Assembly (NCBI GenBank): GCA_964035545.1 | Contig: OZ037765.1 | Span: 22,018,495 to 22,082,494 of the forward strand | Direction: 5' to 3' | DNA length: 64,000 nucleotides | Source: Bugula neritina | Lineage: Eukaryota > Bryozoa > Gymnolaemata > Cheilostomatida > Bugulidae | Shown here: positions 42,901-53,700 of the stretch, one piece after another | How the letters are laid out: the number at the start of each line of letters is the position of its first letter | How positions within the stretch are numbered: position 1 is the stretch's first letter | Notes under the pieces: model-generated | What the model was told of the DNA's origin: nothing | Seen by the model: only the letters and a program-made list of their open reading frames with translations | The model's database searches: none | Translations under genes and position numbers: made by a program

Positions 42901-43054
42901 TGGTGGTAAAATGAAAACTCTGAAAAATGAGACTATCACTTATGACAAGGAAAGTGGTCCTCTTAATAAGAATGGACTCTTGGCTTCTATGGCTCATTTT
43001 AATTACTATCTTGATAAACTGGGTCCACTATTTTCAGCTAAAATTAAAAGTTAG
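39906..43054 (+). CDS. BPNT2: Golgi 3'-phosphoadenosine 5'-phosphate phosphatase (BPNT2/IMPAD1)
   Basis: Six exons: 39906-40001, 40386-40601, 41184-41340, 41867-41977, 42307-42450 and 42768-43054. All phases match, giving 336 residues (human about 359). The enzyme hydrolyses PAP, the by-product of sulfotransferases, to AMP in the Golgi lumen and so supports glycosaminoglycan sulfation. The N-terminus has one membrane anchor ([18 protein letters not shown], residues 10-27), as expected of a type II Golgi protein. The [12 protein letters not shown]-type block is partly conserved ([13 protein letters not shown]). Metal-binding motifs of the inositol-monophosphatase superfamily are intact: SEE (107-109), WVDPLDAT (145-152) and WDICAG (274-279, Asp275). 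The conserved SAGGAGYK block precedes the last motif. Intron 2 holds a fold-back element (40724-41146). Confidence 0.95.
40724..41146. repeat. fold-back (MITE-like) element in BPNT2 intron 2
   Basis: The ends are inverted copies: TCAATAGAC...TTTTCAGAGGTCCCT on the left and AGGGACCTCTGAAAA...GTCTATTGA on the right, continuing inward with matching AATTAAGAGTTGTG and TCTCCCAAA blocks, about 60 bp per arm. Off-centre, 40991-41057 forms a near-perfect hairpin with arms around GTTACTGAGCAATGCTGAA. No target duplication was found and there is no ORF. Confidence 0.7.
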
Positions 43055-44732
43055 TTGAGCATTATCCAGCTCTATATTTCAGTTTTATTGCATTTGTTTC
43101 TTTTCACAACTTAGATGAGAAATTTTTACCTCTTCATCGTTTTATTGTTGTGCTGTTGAGAGTTTTACTGGCATTATTGGGTAAAATGGAATCTAAATTA
43201 TTTAATTTTTCTTCAACTCATGATAAATAGAGCCATTTATCTTCAGCACTTTGAACAAGCAGGTGGGCTGCTTTTCTAATAGCCTTCTATTTTCACCATC
43301 TATGCAAATAGTTTACCTGGATATTTAGTTTTCTAGTAAGTACAACTAATCTTATGTTTTATTTGTGGCTATCTAACAGAATATTAGATCTGACAAATTT
43401 GCTTCCACTGTCTAGTTTTCCAAAGACATTCTTGTTTTCTGTTTAGCCTTCAGCATAGCTCTTGCACTTGTTTCTGTTCTTTTATTTCCACATACATTGC
43501 ATAATCTCTAACTTATCACTTTTAAATTCTTTATGTGTTGATATTATTTATTATCTATTTATTTTATTTCAGTGAAGATTCTAACAAAAATCTAACTTTT
43601 TCAAGTTTTGCCTATACTATTTTATTTTGTATGAAATCAGGTCATAGCCCACAACTAACACTATAATAGAATTCATATTGGCCCACATGAGTGTGCATCG
43701 AAGTTTATCACTATTGTATATCAGATAGCTGAGATGAATTTTCAATTCTACAGAAGTCATTAGCTGTTTTTGTTTTATGAGTGTTATTGTTTTTAAACTT
43801 TTGAGTATCTCTTAGCATTGCTATGATTTGCTTAGCTTTATTAGAAGTTCAATATGAGAAATAAAAGTCATGTGAAATGTTGACAGAATATTATTATAAA
43901 GTATACTGGATGAAATGTATTAGCAGCCAATGGGCCATAACTCATTCATTTTATGTATATCAACAGTTGAATTATGGTCACCATGCTAGTATTTTGGATA
44001 ATTTGGTTTATAATTTATATGAATAGTGCTCATGTTATATCAATACAAGTATTGCTAGCAGTTGGTTAACATGTTGCACTAGGATCCAGCAGTTTGTACT
44101 TGTTCATCAACTAACTGAGGGATAATTTCCTATGTAGTATTCCATAATATGTTTTCTTTGGCTATGATGTTTTTAGCTCCATTTCTGTCCTAATTTGTTG
44201 AGCAAGTAAAGCTTTCACATCAGAATTGATCTGGTGGTGCACTACGGACCTGGGCTTTGAGCTGACGCTTTTTGGGGTTGACTGAGTGCAGTAGTTTAAG
44301 ATTCTCGAGTTTAAAATCGGGGGTCTATGTTGAAAAATCAACCTCCAACTCCAAACTCAGGGATCTCAAACTACTACACCCAGTCACCCCAAACTCAAAT
44401 CTGCTTATAGAACAATTTATTTCACTAAAATACCGCGCGTAGACTCATTTTTTTCACATTGCTATTGTTTCGATCAGAAATAGTTGAATTATAATACAGA
44501 TTTGTTGGATAGTGTAATACATTGTAGGTCACAGGCTAAATGTGTTGAAACGCGTTCCGTCCAATCAACGGCCAACTTACTTGCATTGCGGGACTGTACA
44601 GCATTTGGTCACTTTGGATTCTTGTGTACAGAAACTGAACTTTGTTGGTTAGTGGTCAGGCACGTAGCAACTCACAATATTAAGGACTATGGTGCACTTG
44701 TAAATTTGATTTACGCCAAAAAACGTTTGACA
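43055..44732. other. intergenic; BPNT2 3' flank and AHI1 5' flank
   Basis: No further coding exon. An AATAAA at 43860-43865 is a possible but distant BPNT2 poly(A) signal. An inverted repeat lies at 44254-44399. The last 250 bp before the AHI1 start are richer in CpG and contain CCAATCAACGG (44563-44573, a CCAAT-box-like motif), the likely AHI1 promoter or 5' UTR. Confidence 0.5.
44254..44399. repeat. imperfect inverted repeat (hairpin)
   Basis: The left arm GGGGTTGACTGAGTGCAGTA, then GTTTAAGATTCTCGAGTTT, mirrors the right arm read on the other strand, GGGGTGACTGGGTGTAGTAG, then TTTGAGATCCCTGAGTTT. About 40 bp lie between them. It could be a short fold-back element; no target duplication is evident. 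Confidence 0.65.
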
Positions 44733-47700
44733 ATGGAAGAATATGATGGAAATGCTAAGCCTCGTGGTAAATGCAATTACTACATGTATACATGTTAAGC
44801 CTGATGCAATAACTTCAGGGTTATTTAAATTATTACTTATACTTATAGTTATAGATATTACTTATTAATATTAGTATTACACTTTTTACAGCCAGTGTCA
44901 CAATATGAATATGAATATAAATATTGGTATTCATATTGATATTGAATACTTATACTGTAAAAGACTAAGTATTGACTACACAAGTTCAACACAACGACGA
45001 AATTGAAGACATTTGTCGAACTTTTGACGGTTGAACATAATAATAAAGTTTAACGTTGTCAATTACTGTGTAGATTAAGGTTTAGTAAAACTAATTATCA
45101 ACATGTATTTGTTCTGTCGGCTGTTTCGATTCTTTATTTTAAAATTAATGTTCAAATTGAGAAATTTTATCTTAAATTAATTTGATTGGTCTGTAAAATT
45201 TAAAGTTAATCGTAAACCAATTTTGAATAGTTGATAACTATAAGTATAACTACTACTTTATTTACATTTAACGCCAAACTTAAGCTAAATGAATTTAATA
45301 ATATTAAGAATAATATCTGTACAACTAATCTTTAGAGTAAGACTTAGTTTATGCTTACCCTTAGTGATTGTAACCTACTGTAAGTATATTTAACTTTAGC
45401 TTCATGTAAATAAAATAATTTTTATTATTATTTGTTGGTTGTGCCACAGCTTTTTGCTGATGTCCTCTCCTAACATTGATCTAGTTCCGCTGGGTCAGAT
45501 AGGACTTTTCTCAAGGTGTGAGTTGATCTTAGTAAGGCTGTCTGTTAAATCAATAAATAGTAACATTTAGTATACAATCTTGTATGTAATTTCAAGGGCT
45601 TCAATTGATATCAGTACAGTTTTTGTGTATGTTTCCTAAAGATCGGTAAATTCTAATGCAAGCGCCTGATAATTTGCTACCTTTTGTTATTTTTTCTCTG
45701 GTACTCGCTAGGAATAGCGATATATTGAGTATCATTATTTCTGCGTTGCGCTTGCCAACTACTACAGTATCAGGCCTCATAGCTTTGATGATTTGGTTGG
45801 TGTGTATGTTGAAATCTTACAAGATCTTTATATTGTCACTTTCCATAATTTATTTCAAATGGTAGTCGTTTTTATTTCGTGCTTTTTTTCTGAAGTTTGT
45901 GGATTCCACACACAACTCTGAGTGATTTATCTCTTTTTATATTTGCCAGGTGCTATTTTTTGCATTCACTAAGTATATGCATCACAATTTTTTTCTTTGC
46001 GTTAATTATCTGACACTTTTTGCTGCTTTGTTATTTCATTATGATCACCTTGTAAATCTTAGTAGGAGGCGCTTGATTCTCAGCAGCTAACAGTTCCTCT
46101 GTTTCCTTTTTTAGCCGACCAGATCATAACCAGTTTTAAAAATATGTTTTCATTGCTTATGCTTTTTCTATTTATTATTTCTTCCAATCGCTTTGTTTTT
46201 CTATAGTGCTACTTCCAAGTCGTTCAGTATTATGTCTGTATCTATGCCTGTTCTCTTTATTTAATCTGACAACCTTCAGTATCTACACCTTCCTTAATTG
46301 ACACTGTAGTGATATGCTTACCTTGGTACTGGTGATATTAAACTTATTAGGTATAAGATTCTAATCCACCAGGTCAGTATGACTTTAGCTTCAAGTTTAA
46401 GTTTTAGTTTGTGAGTATTAGTATGAGTATTGTTATGATTTTCAGATCTAGGGTTGATGTGCTCTCCAGAGAGTCTATTTATTTGCTATAGAACTGCACC
46501 AGGATAAGTCGAGTGAACGAGTATATTTTACACACAATTATACATTATAAAAACGATACATTATATTCAAACAAGTTACACATCTAATCTATTTCACACT
46601 CTAGCTTCGACTGAGTTAGCAGCGGGAAACTACAATTGCTGCTAACTATCAACTACGCTAATTGGCTATCCATTGTTCCGGGTCAATTACGCGACCCTAC
46701 ATGTTGTGCTGCTGGTAGTTCCACGAACCACCACACCGCCCCCACCAGCAGAAAGCCATCTTTCTGATATATATATTAAAAAAACATTCATTAGTAACCG
46801 CATACATCAGTGGACAAAAATAACACATAATATACAGGAAGAGACATAATAATAGACAGAGTCATCATAACGATCCGTTGCATACAATTGGCCAGCTGTA
46901 GATAGACGAGGAATACTAGCTAGCTGTGGTGTTAGACAGGGGATAACCTGTTAAGCAGTTAAACATTTGCATGACATCTTGGTTCCTCCCAAGATGTGAA
47001 GTTGCGGAGTATTCTGGGTAGCCAACTAGAGTCCTTGTTGGGCACGCCGGTGCTTGGCTTGGCATGTACGCAGTTTCCGTTTCATACGGCATACGGATCC
47101 CTTTAGCTGGAAGAGTCCTGTTGTAGTGTTAAGTAGATCTGGTGCCAGCTGGGTGAATTCTTCTTGTAATCGCAGGAGGCGTTCTTCTACTGTGGCTAGG
47201 CGTACTGGGTCTGGGGACGGTGTCCGTCTGCGGCGCAAGGGTGGACTGGGGGACCTGGTTCGTCTCTTCGTCGGGGTAGGGGAGATCTCTCCTTCTTCTG
47301 GATATGTAATTTCCTCGGGGGTGTATGTAATTTGAGGGCGGTCAGACACCAACGGGGATTGTTGGCGGGCGTTGTCTAACACACGTTGGAACCCCGAGGA
47401 CAGAACGGCTAACAGCATGGCCCTCTTCACCAGAGGTCGTATAAGTGTGAGGAACTCCGGGTATAGCTTAGCGTCGACCACGTAGTTTTCTCCAGGGAAA
47501 CAGCCCGTCGCTCGGTGTCTGGTGACGGGGTAGGGATACACATCATTGTACCCGCAGGGGCAGAATGTTAGTAGGAGATGAGCATTGACGTGTAGTTTAA
47601 GGGAGCGGTGAGAGGCGCAATCTTCACCACAGATCTGGCATCTCGTCCGTCCTCTGGACCCCCAGGCCGTTTCTATTTCTTCTTCTGTTTGTGGAGACAC

Positions 47701-50700
47701 CCACCGCCAACGGCGGCGTAGTGGCTCAGGCCGGTCACCACTAGCATACTCCTCCGGATATGGAGCGGGAAGTGTTCTATCCCGTACCCTGGTTGTAGCG
47801 GGTCGAGTGTATTCTGAAAAAGTTTCAACAGTGTTAATACAGTACACTGCCGTGTTGTCAGCTTGAATAGCTTGGCAACTCCTAATTCAGTTACCTCGTA
47901 GAGATTTATGGTAGTGAATAGTCAGATAGAACACGTATTGCAATGAGATTATAAAAATCTCTAAGTCAAACTGAGTTCTTACTACGGTATTCCACTAACC
48001 TATCTCCAGCTCGATTGACTCAGTGAGTCAGAGCTGAGCGATGCAATCTAGTTTCGTATTAAGATATAGTTAACTCACCCCACGATCTGTTGTCGTAAGA
48101 CATACTGAATGTGTGAAATGGTTTGAACTACTGCTTAGAAACACGTCTACTCCTGACTGCATCAGCGTATGAAAAGATCGAGCAACGTGGTTGGGGTGCG
48201 TGATTAAGACTTTGTGCACCCGGCGGATGAATTTTGTTTCTATTTCCGCCGATACAAAAGTTGATATTTCCTTGGTGTTGACAACTCCCACATTTGCTCG
48301 ATACTTTTCTCGTACGGTTTTCCCTAGACTTTCATACACGCCGCTTTTAACGCAGTCGCATATGAAGTCCTTCAAGTATGCGGGGGGTTGCCTCGTACGC
48401 TGTCCCCTTTCTAGGGGGGGTGACACGCTTGCCGGTTCGTTAGTAGGGGCCTCTAATGGCGTCTCTACTTCACCGTTAGCGGTCACCTCTTCTTGTTCTC
48501 CGGATGGAGCCCCTCCCTCCGTGGGGGTTTGCACTTCCGGAACCGGTTCGGTTTCTGGAAGTGATGGAATTAGACTTGGCGGTGGCGGACACGCTTCTGT
48601 TGACAAAAGCTGCCGCTCCTCTCTCACCAAGTTTTCTTCCCGCGGTATGACCACTTCGTATTCAGGTCCATGCCGCCGTCGCCCGCGCGTTGTTGTCTGC
48701 CTCCTGGGCTCTAACAACGGGGGGGGGGCTTCTCCCACTCCGTCAGGGCTAGCCCAATACGGTTTCAAGCGAGACTCATTCTGGATAGACACCTGTCCTG
48801 AGCGCTCAATCTTGTACGTATGATTGGGCATAGCCTCGACGACCACGTAGGGGCCTACGAACTTAGGCTTCAGCTTATCAGCCTGTTCGCGACGCCTACG
48901 GTAATTGACCATCCACACCTTATCTCCCATTTGATAGAGAGGTGGTTCATCGGAATCTTCGTGCCGCACCTTCCACTGCTGTTGGCGCAGTATATCGTGT
49001 GCGGCCTTCATCCGTTCCACTAGTTCACTGGCATACTCGTGAACTGAGTTGTCTTGCTCTGGAACGTGATAGGTGAGATGGTCAGGGACACGAGTCTCTC
49101 TCCCGAGCATCAAGAGGTTTGGGGTCTCACCAGTACTGGTGTGTGGGGTGCTACGGTATGCACGCATGACTTGCGGCAACACCGTATCCCATTCCTCTTG
49201 ACCTCGTCCAAGGAGGAGACTCCGGAGTGCATCACCTAGCATCCGGTTGTTGCGCTCCACCACCCCGTTACCTTGAGGGTGGTAGGGGGTGGTCCTGCTC
49301 TGATTTACTCCCCAGAGGCGGCAAAGGTCGCTCATCAGTTGAGACTGGAATTGAGCGCCTTGATCAGAGTGTATCTGTTCGGGGAGCCCAAAATAACAGA
49401 ATACATGTTGGTCTAGTGCCCTGGCCACTGTTGGGGCTGATGCATCTGGGATAGCCAGAGCATCCGCCCACCTAGTAAAGTGGTCGGTTAGTACTAGGAT
49501 CCAATTATTGCCTCTGGGGGTCAGGGGCATGGGTCCGACCAGGTCTACAGCGACTACTTGCCAGGGCCTACCAGCATATAGCCTCCGCCGTCCTGCTTCA
49601 CCAGGGGGGCGGCTATGCTTACTGGCCTGGCAGATCTCACACTGTTTGACTCTGAGCCGGACGTCACGCTCCATTTGTGGCCAATACCACCGGAGTCGTA
49701 ATTTGGACATCACTCTCTTGACCCCTGCGTGGGCCTGTTTGTGAGTATCCCAAATCAACTCGCGGCGGATGGCTGTGGGGCAGACTACCCTCTTCCTTTC
49801 CGGGTGTCTGCCGCTGGCAGCTAGAGAGATGGTTAGCAACCCATCCTGCCCGATCCGCAGCGAGTCCCAACGCTGACAGTATAGCCGGAACTCGGCACAT
49901 CCCTGTCGTATGCGTTCCTCGCTGGGTCGTCGCCCTTCCCTTTTGGCCCGGTATACGTCTGCCACGACTCCAGGCAGCTCTTCTTAGAGCTTCTTCAGCT
50001 CTCGAACATTACCGGCCAGTACAGGGTTGGCGCGGAGGTTTTGTACATCCTCCGGGGACTCATCAACTCTTTGCCTGAGTTGACCTTGGTCCCAGTCAAA
50101 CGGTGCTCCGTGGTGAGCCAGCGTCTCCAACTCGCATCGCGGGGGACCTCCATCCCTCCTCTCGATGTTGAGACACTGTTTGCAACCTCCGTCAGGTCGG
50201 CGACTCAACCCATCCGCATTGCTGTGTCTCTTGCCCGGTCGATGTTCGATCCGGTATGAGAATTCAGCTAGGATTTCGAGCCACCGGGCGACCTGACTAG
50301 AGGGCTCTGCTCTCCTGCACAACCAGATCAGCGAGGCATGATCCGTACGCAGCCGGAACTTCCTGCCATATAGGTATGGTCTGAAGTGCTTCACTGACTT
50401 GATTACTGCCAGCAGCTCCTTGCGGGTAGTGCAGTAATTTCGTTCAGCGGGTGAGAGAGACTTGCTGTAGTAGGCTACTACTACCTCTCGGCCTTCCTGC
50501 ACTTGTGACAGCACAGCGCCAACATTTTGGTCACTGGCGTCCGTGTCTAGGATGTACTCCAGAGTGGGGTCTGGGTAGGCCAAGATGGGCGCCGTTAGTA
50601 GGCAGCCCTTGAGGCGGTCGAACGCTTCCTGTTCGACTGGGGTCCACTGCCACGTCACTCCCTTTGCGGTGAGCCGGTTTAACGGCTGGGCTATGCCCGC

Positions 50701-53700
50701 AAAGTCTGGTATGTATTGCCTGTAATACCCTACCAGCCCCAAGAAAGCCCGGAGTCCGGTCAAGTCTTGGGGGGTGACCCAGTCTTCTACTGCCCGTACC
50801 TTTTCGGGATCCGTTGCCACGCCGTTTCGACCGACAACGTGCCCCAGGTACTTGACCTCCGGCTGCAATAGAGCGCACTTGGAAGGTTTGAGTTTAAGAC
50901 CGGCACCTCGGAGTCTCTCGAAAACCTCCTGCAGACGACTGACATGTGTCTCGAAGTCTGGAGAGATTACGATGACATCATCGAGGTAGACCAGCAGTGT
51001 CTTCCAATGGAGTCCGCTAAGGACTTGTTCCATCAGCCTCTGGAAGGTGGCTGAGGCGGAGGTTAACCCGAAGGGCAGCACCTTCCACTTCCACAAACCG
51101 TCCCGTGTGATAAACGCCGCTTTCTCCTGGGCGTCGGGACTCAGAGGAACTTGCCAATAGCCGCTTAGCAAGTCTAACGTACTGAAGTACTTGCTGCCGG
51201 CTAGGGCGTCCAATGACTCGTCAATACGAGGTAGAGGATAAGCGTCCTGTATGGTTACGCTATTGAGCTTGCGGTAATCCACACAGAACCGCCAACTGCC
51301 GTCTTTCTTCCGGACCAGTACGACTGGCGAGCTCCACGCGCTATGGGCGGGCTCTATCAGTCCCCGGTCCAGAAGATCCCGTACTTGTCGGCTAACTTCC
51401 TTCTCTTTTTCCGGCCCCAGCCTGCGTGTGGGCTGCCGGACAGGGACTGTCCCTGCAGTCAGCGGTATTTCGTGCCTGACAACTCCAGTCAGCCCCACGT
51501 CATGATCTCCGCTACTGAACACATCACCGTAGTCGCGTAGCAACTTCGCCATGGCTTGGCGTTCCTTGTTGCTCGCGCAGCCGCCACTGGCTGTTCCGTA
51601 TAACTCCCGGAGATGTGTTGGGACTGCCCCTCGTCCCTGAATAGGGCACTGAGGGAGTGCCTCTGTCGCATCACCTAGCGACGGGCCTACGTCTCCCTCC
51701 TGAACAGAGTGAAAACGGCCCAGCATCGACCCAGCCGGGAGCTTGATAGGCTCGGTAAAGGGGTTGACGCACTGCACTAAGATCTCCCCTTGCTCAGTCA
51801 ACTGATTCAGACTGCTGGCAAGTTGGATCTTTTCGTGCGCGCCTTCAACCACCCCGAGTCCAGAGATCCGGCTATTATTCACCCTGCAGTGAATGGTAGC
51901 CCGGGAGCGGCCTGGTATGATACGGTTGCGTACCACTTGCACACCTCCCACTAAAGGGCGGCCGAACTTGTCGACGCAGGCGAGTTCCCGCCCGGACATC
52001 ATCATTGCAGATCTGCTAAAATCTATGTGACATCCGTGCCGTTTAAGGAACGGCATCCCGAGGATAGCATCCTCCTTGAGCTGACTGACGATGAACGTCT
52101 CTTGGATCGTTTGATCACGGACTCGTCCCGTCAGCTCAATTATACCATAGAAGGGAAGGCACGACCCGTCAGCTAGGGTGCCGTATTCCCCTTCGTATGA
52201 TTCCATTTCGCCCCTGACCCTAGCACTGAGGGTGTCGAAGAGTTGGCGGCTTAAGAGGTTTGTGGTACAGCCCGAATCAATGAGGAAAGTAACAGCTTTG
52301 CCTTCCAGTTTACCGGGCAAGAAATAGCTGTTCCCATGGGGCTGCACCTGAACTCTCTCTCTTCAGGCCCTACTCTCGCAGGGAGTACCTCCCTCGCTTT
52401 GGGTCGCGAAGGAGGTCTCTTGGGGCGGTGGTAGGTAGGCCTCGGGGGTGCCGAGGTTAGATCCTCGGCTACCTTTGTGGGCTCCCATCCAGATTCTTGG
52501 ACTCGTAGCCCTGTGAATCTGTTGTGAAGGGGCATAGAAAAGGCAGCCGCGGGGCGAAGCCCCTTGCTGGTCCGTCGTGGCTGTTGCCACTGTTGGTTGC
52601 CAGTACGCGATACCCGTCTGGGTGACCTGCGTTTCTTCTTCCCTGGGGGTTTCATCGTCGGCCCGCAAGAGGTGGGAACATCTGCGGGCCGCGGTAGTTT
52701 AACCCCTGATTTAGGAAGGGACAGTATCGGCGGAAATGCCCTTGATTTCCGCACTCCCAGCAAAAACTGACTGTTTCTCCCTGTGGCGGCGCCGATGGCC
52801 GCATGGGCTCAGGGGCGGTACTCACTGGGTTTTGTGGTGTCAGTGTTGCTATCAGCTTGGCTAGCATGTCTGTCAGTTGAGTGACTTTCGATGCCGTCGC
52901 CAACTGGGACACGGCAGCCGCGGCGGGGGTTTCCTCCCCTTGTCCCGCGGCCGTGTCTGCGCGGTCTATCTCCACTTGACGGGAGCTTCCGCGACTTTTA
53001 TGCATTTGATTAGCTAGGAGGTAAGCTTCCCCCTCAGTCAGAGCATCTTCAACGGTGGTGACTCCCCTAGCTAGAAACTGGTGGTGGAGACCCAGATCGT
53101 CGACAGATGCTATGAAAGCGTCGAGGGTATACCTCTCGCGGTTGACTGGGGGCAAGTCGCTGTACGCGATCTGTGCCAGCTTCATGACCGCGGCGGCATG
53201 CTCCCGCAGCGGGGTGCGGGGATCACGCCGCAACCTCTGCAATCGGGCCCTGGCATCTGTAGCAGAGAGGCCGAAGCGGGCCCGCAGAGAAGCAAAGATA
53301 TTATCAATGTCTACGCCCAGCCCATAAGGCTTGGCTTTGTCCATCAATGCCATTCTAAGCTTCAGCAAGGCCACCCTAGGGGGCCACTGGGCGACGTCCA
53401 TTACGTCACTAAACTCTTGGATAAATTGTTCCACCTCCTCTTCACCCGTGAAGGTGGGCGCCTTTAACCGGTAGCGTTCCTTAGTTAGTTCTCGCGGAAC
53501 CCTTCGCTCTTCTACTACATGGTTAACAGGCATTGTCTCTACAGCATTGTCTCTACGCTCACCTTCTATTGCCGGTGGTTGAGTTCCAGCATTTTCAGTC
53601 TCCATCTTGGATGCACTATCCCACTGCTGCCACCACTGTTATGATTTTCAGATCTAGGGTTGATGTGCTCTCCAGAGAGTCTATTTATTTGCTATAGAAC

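Noticed and set aside
44484-44732. Upstream extension of the AHI1 first-exon frame
   Set aside because: The frame is open but has no ATG before 44733; it is more likely 5' UTR and promoter.
47026-47847. ORF3 as a retroviral-type env
   Set aside because: There is no signal peptide, membrane helix or cleavage motif; it contains zinc fingers instead.
48191-48823. 210-codon open frame antisense to the gypsy integrase
   Set aside because: It is a shadow of the GC-rich pol frame; the opposite strand has clear integrase motifs.
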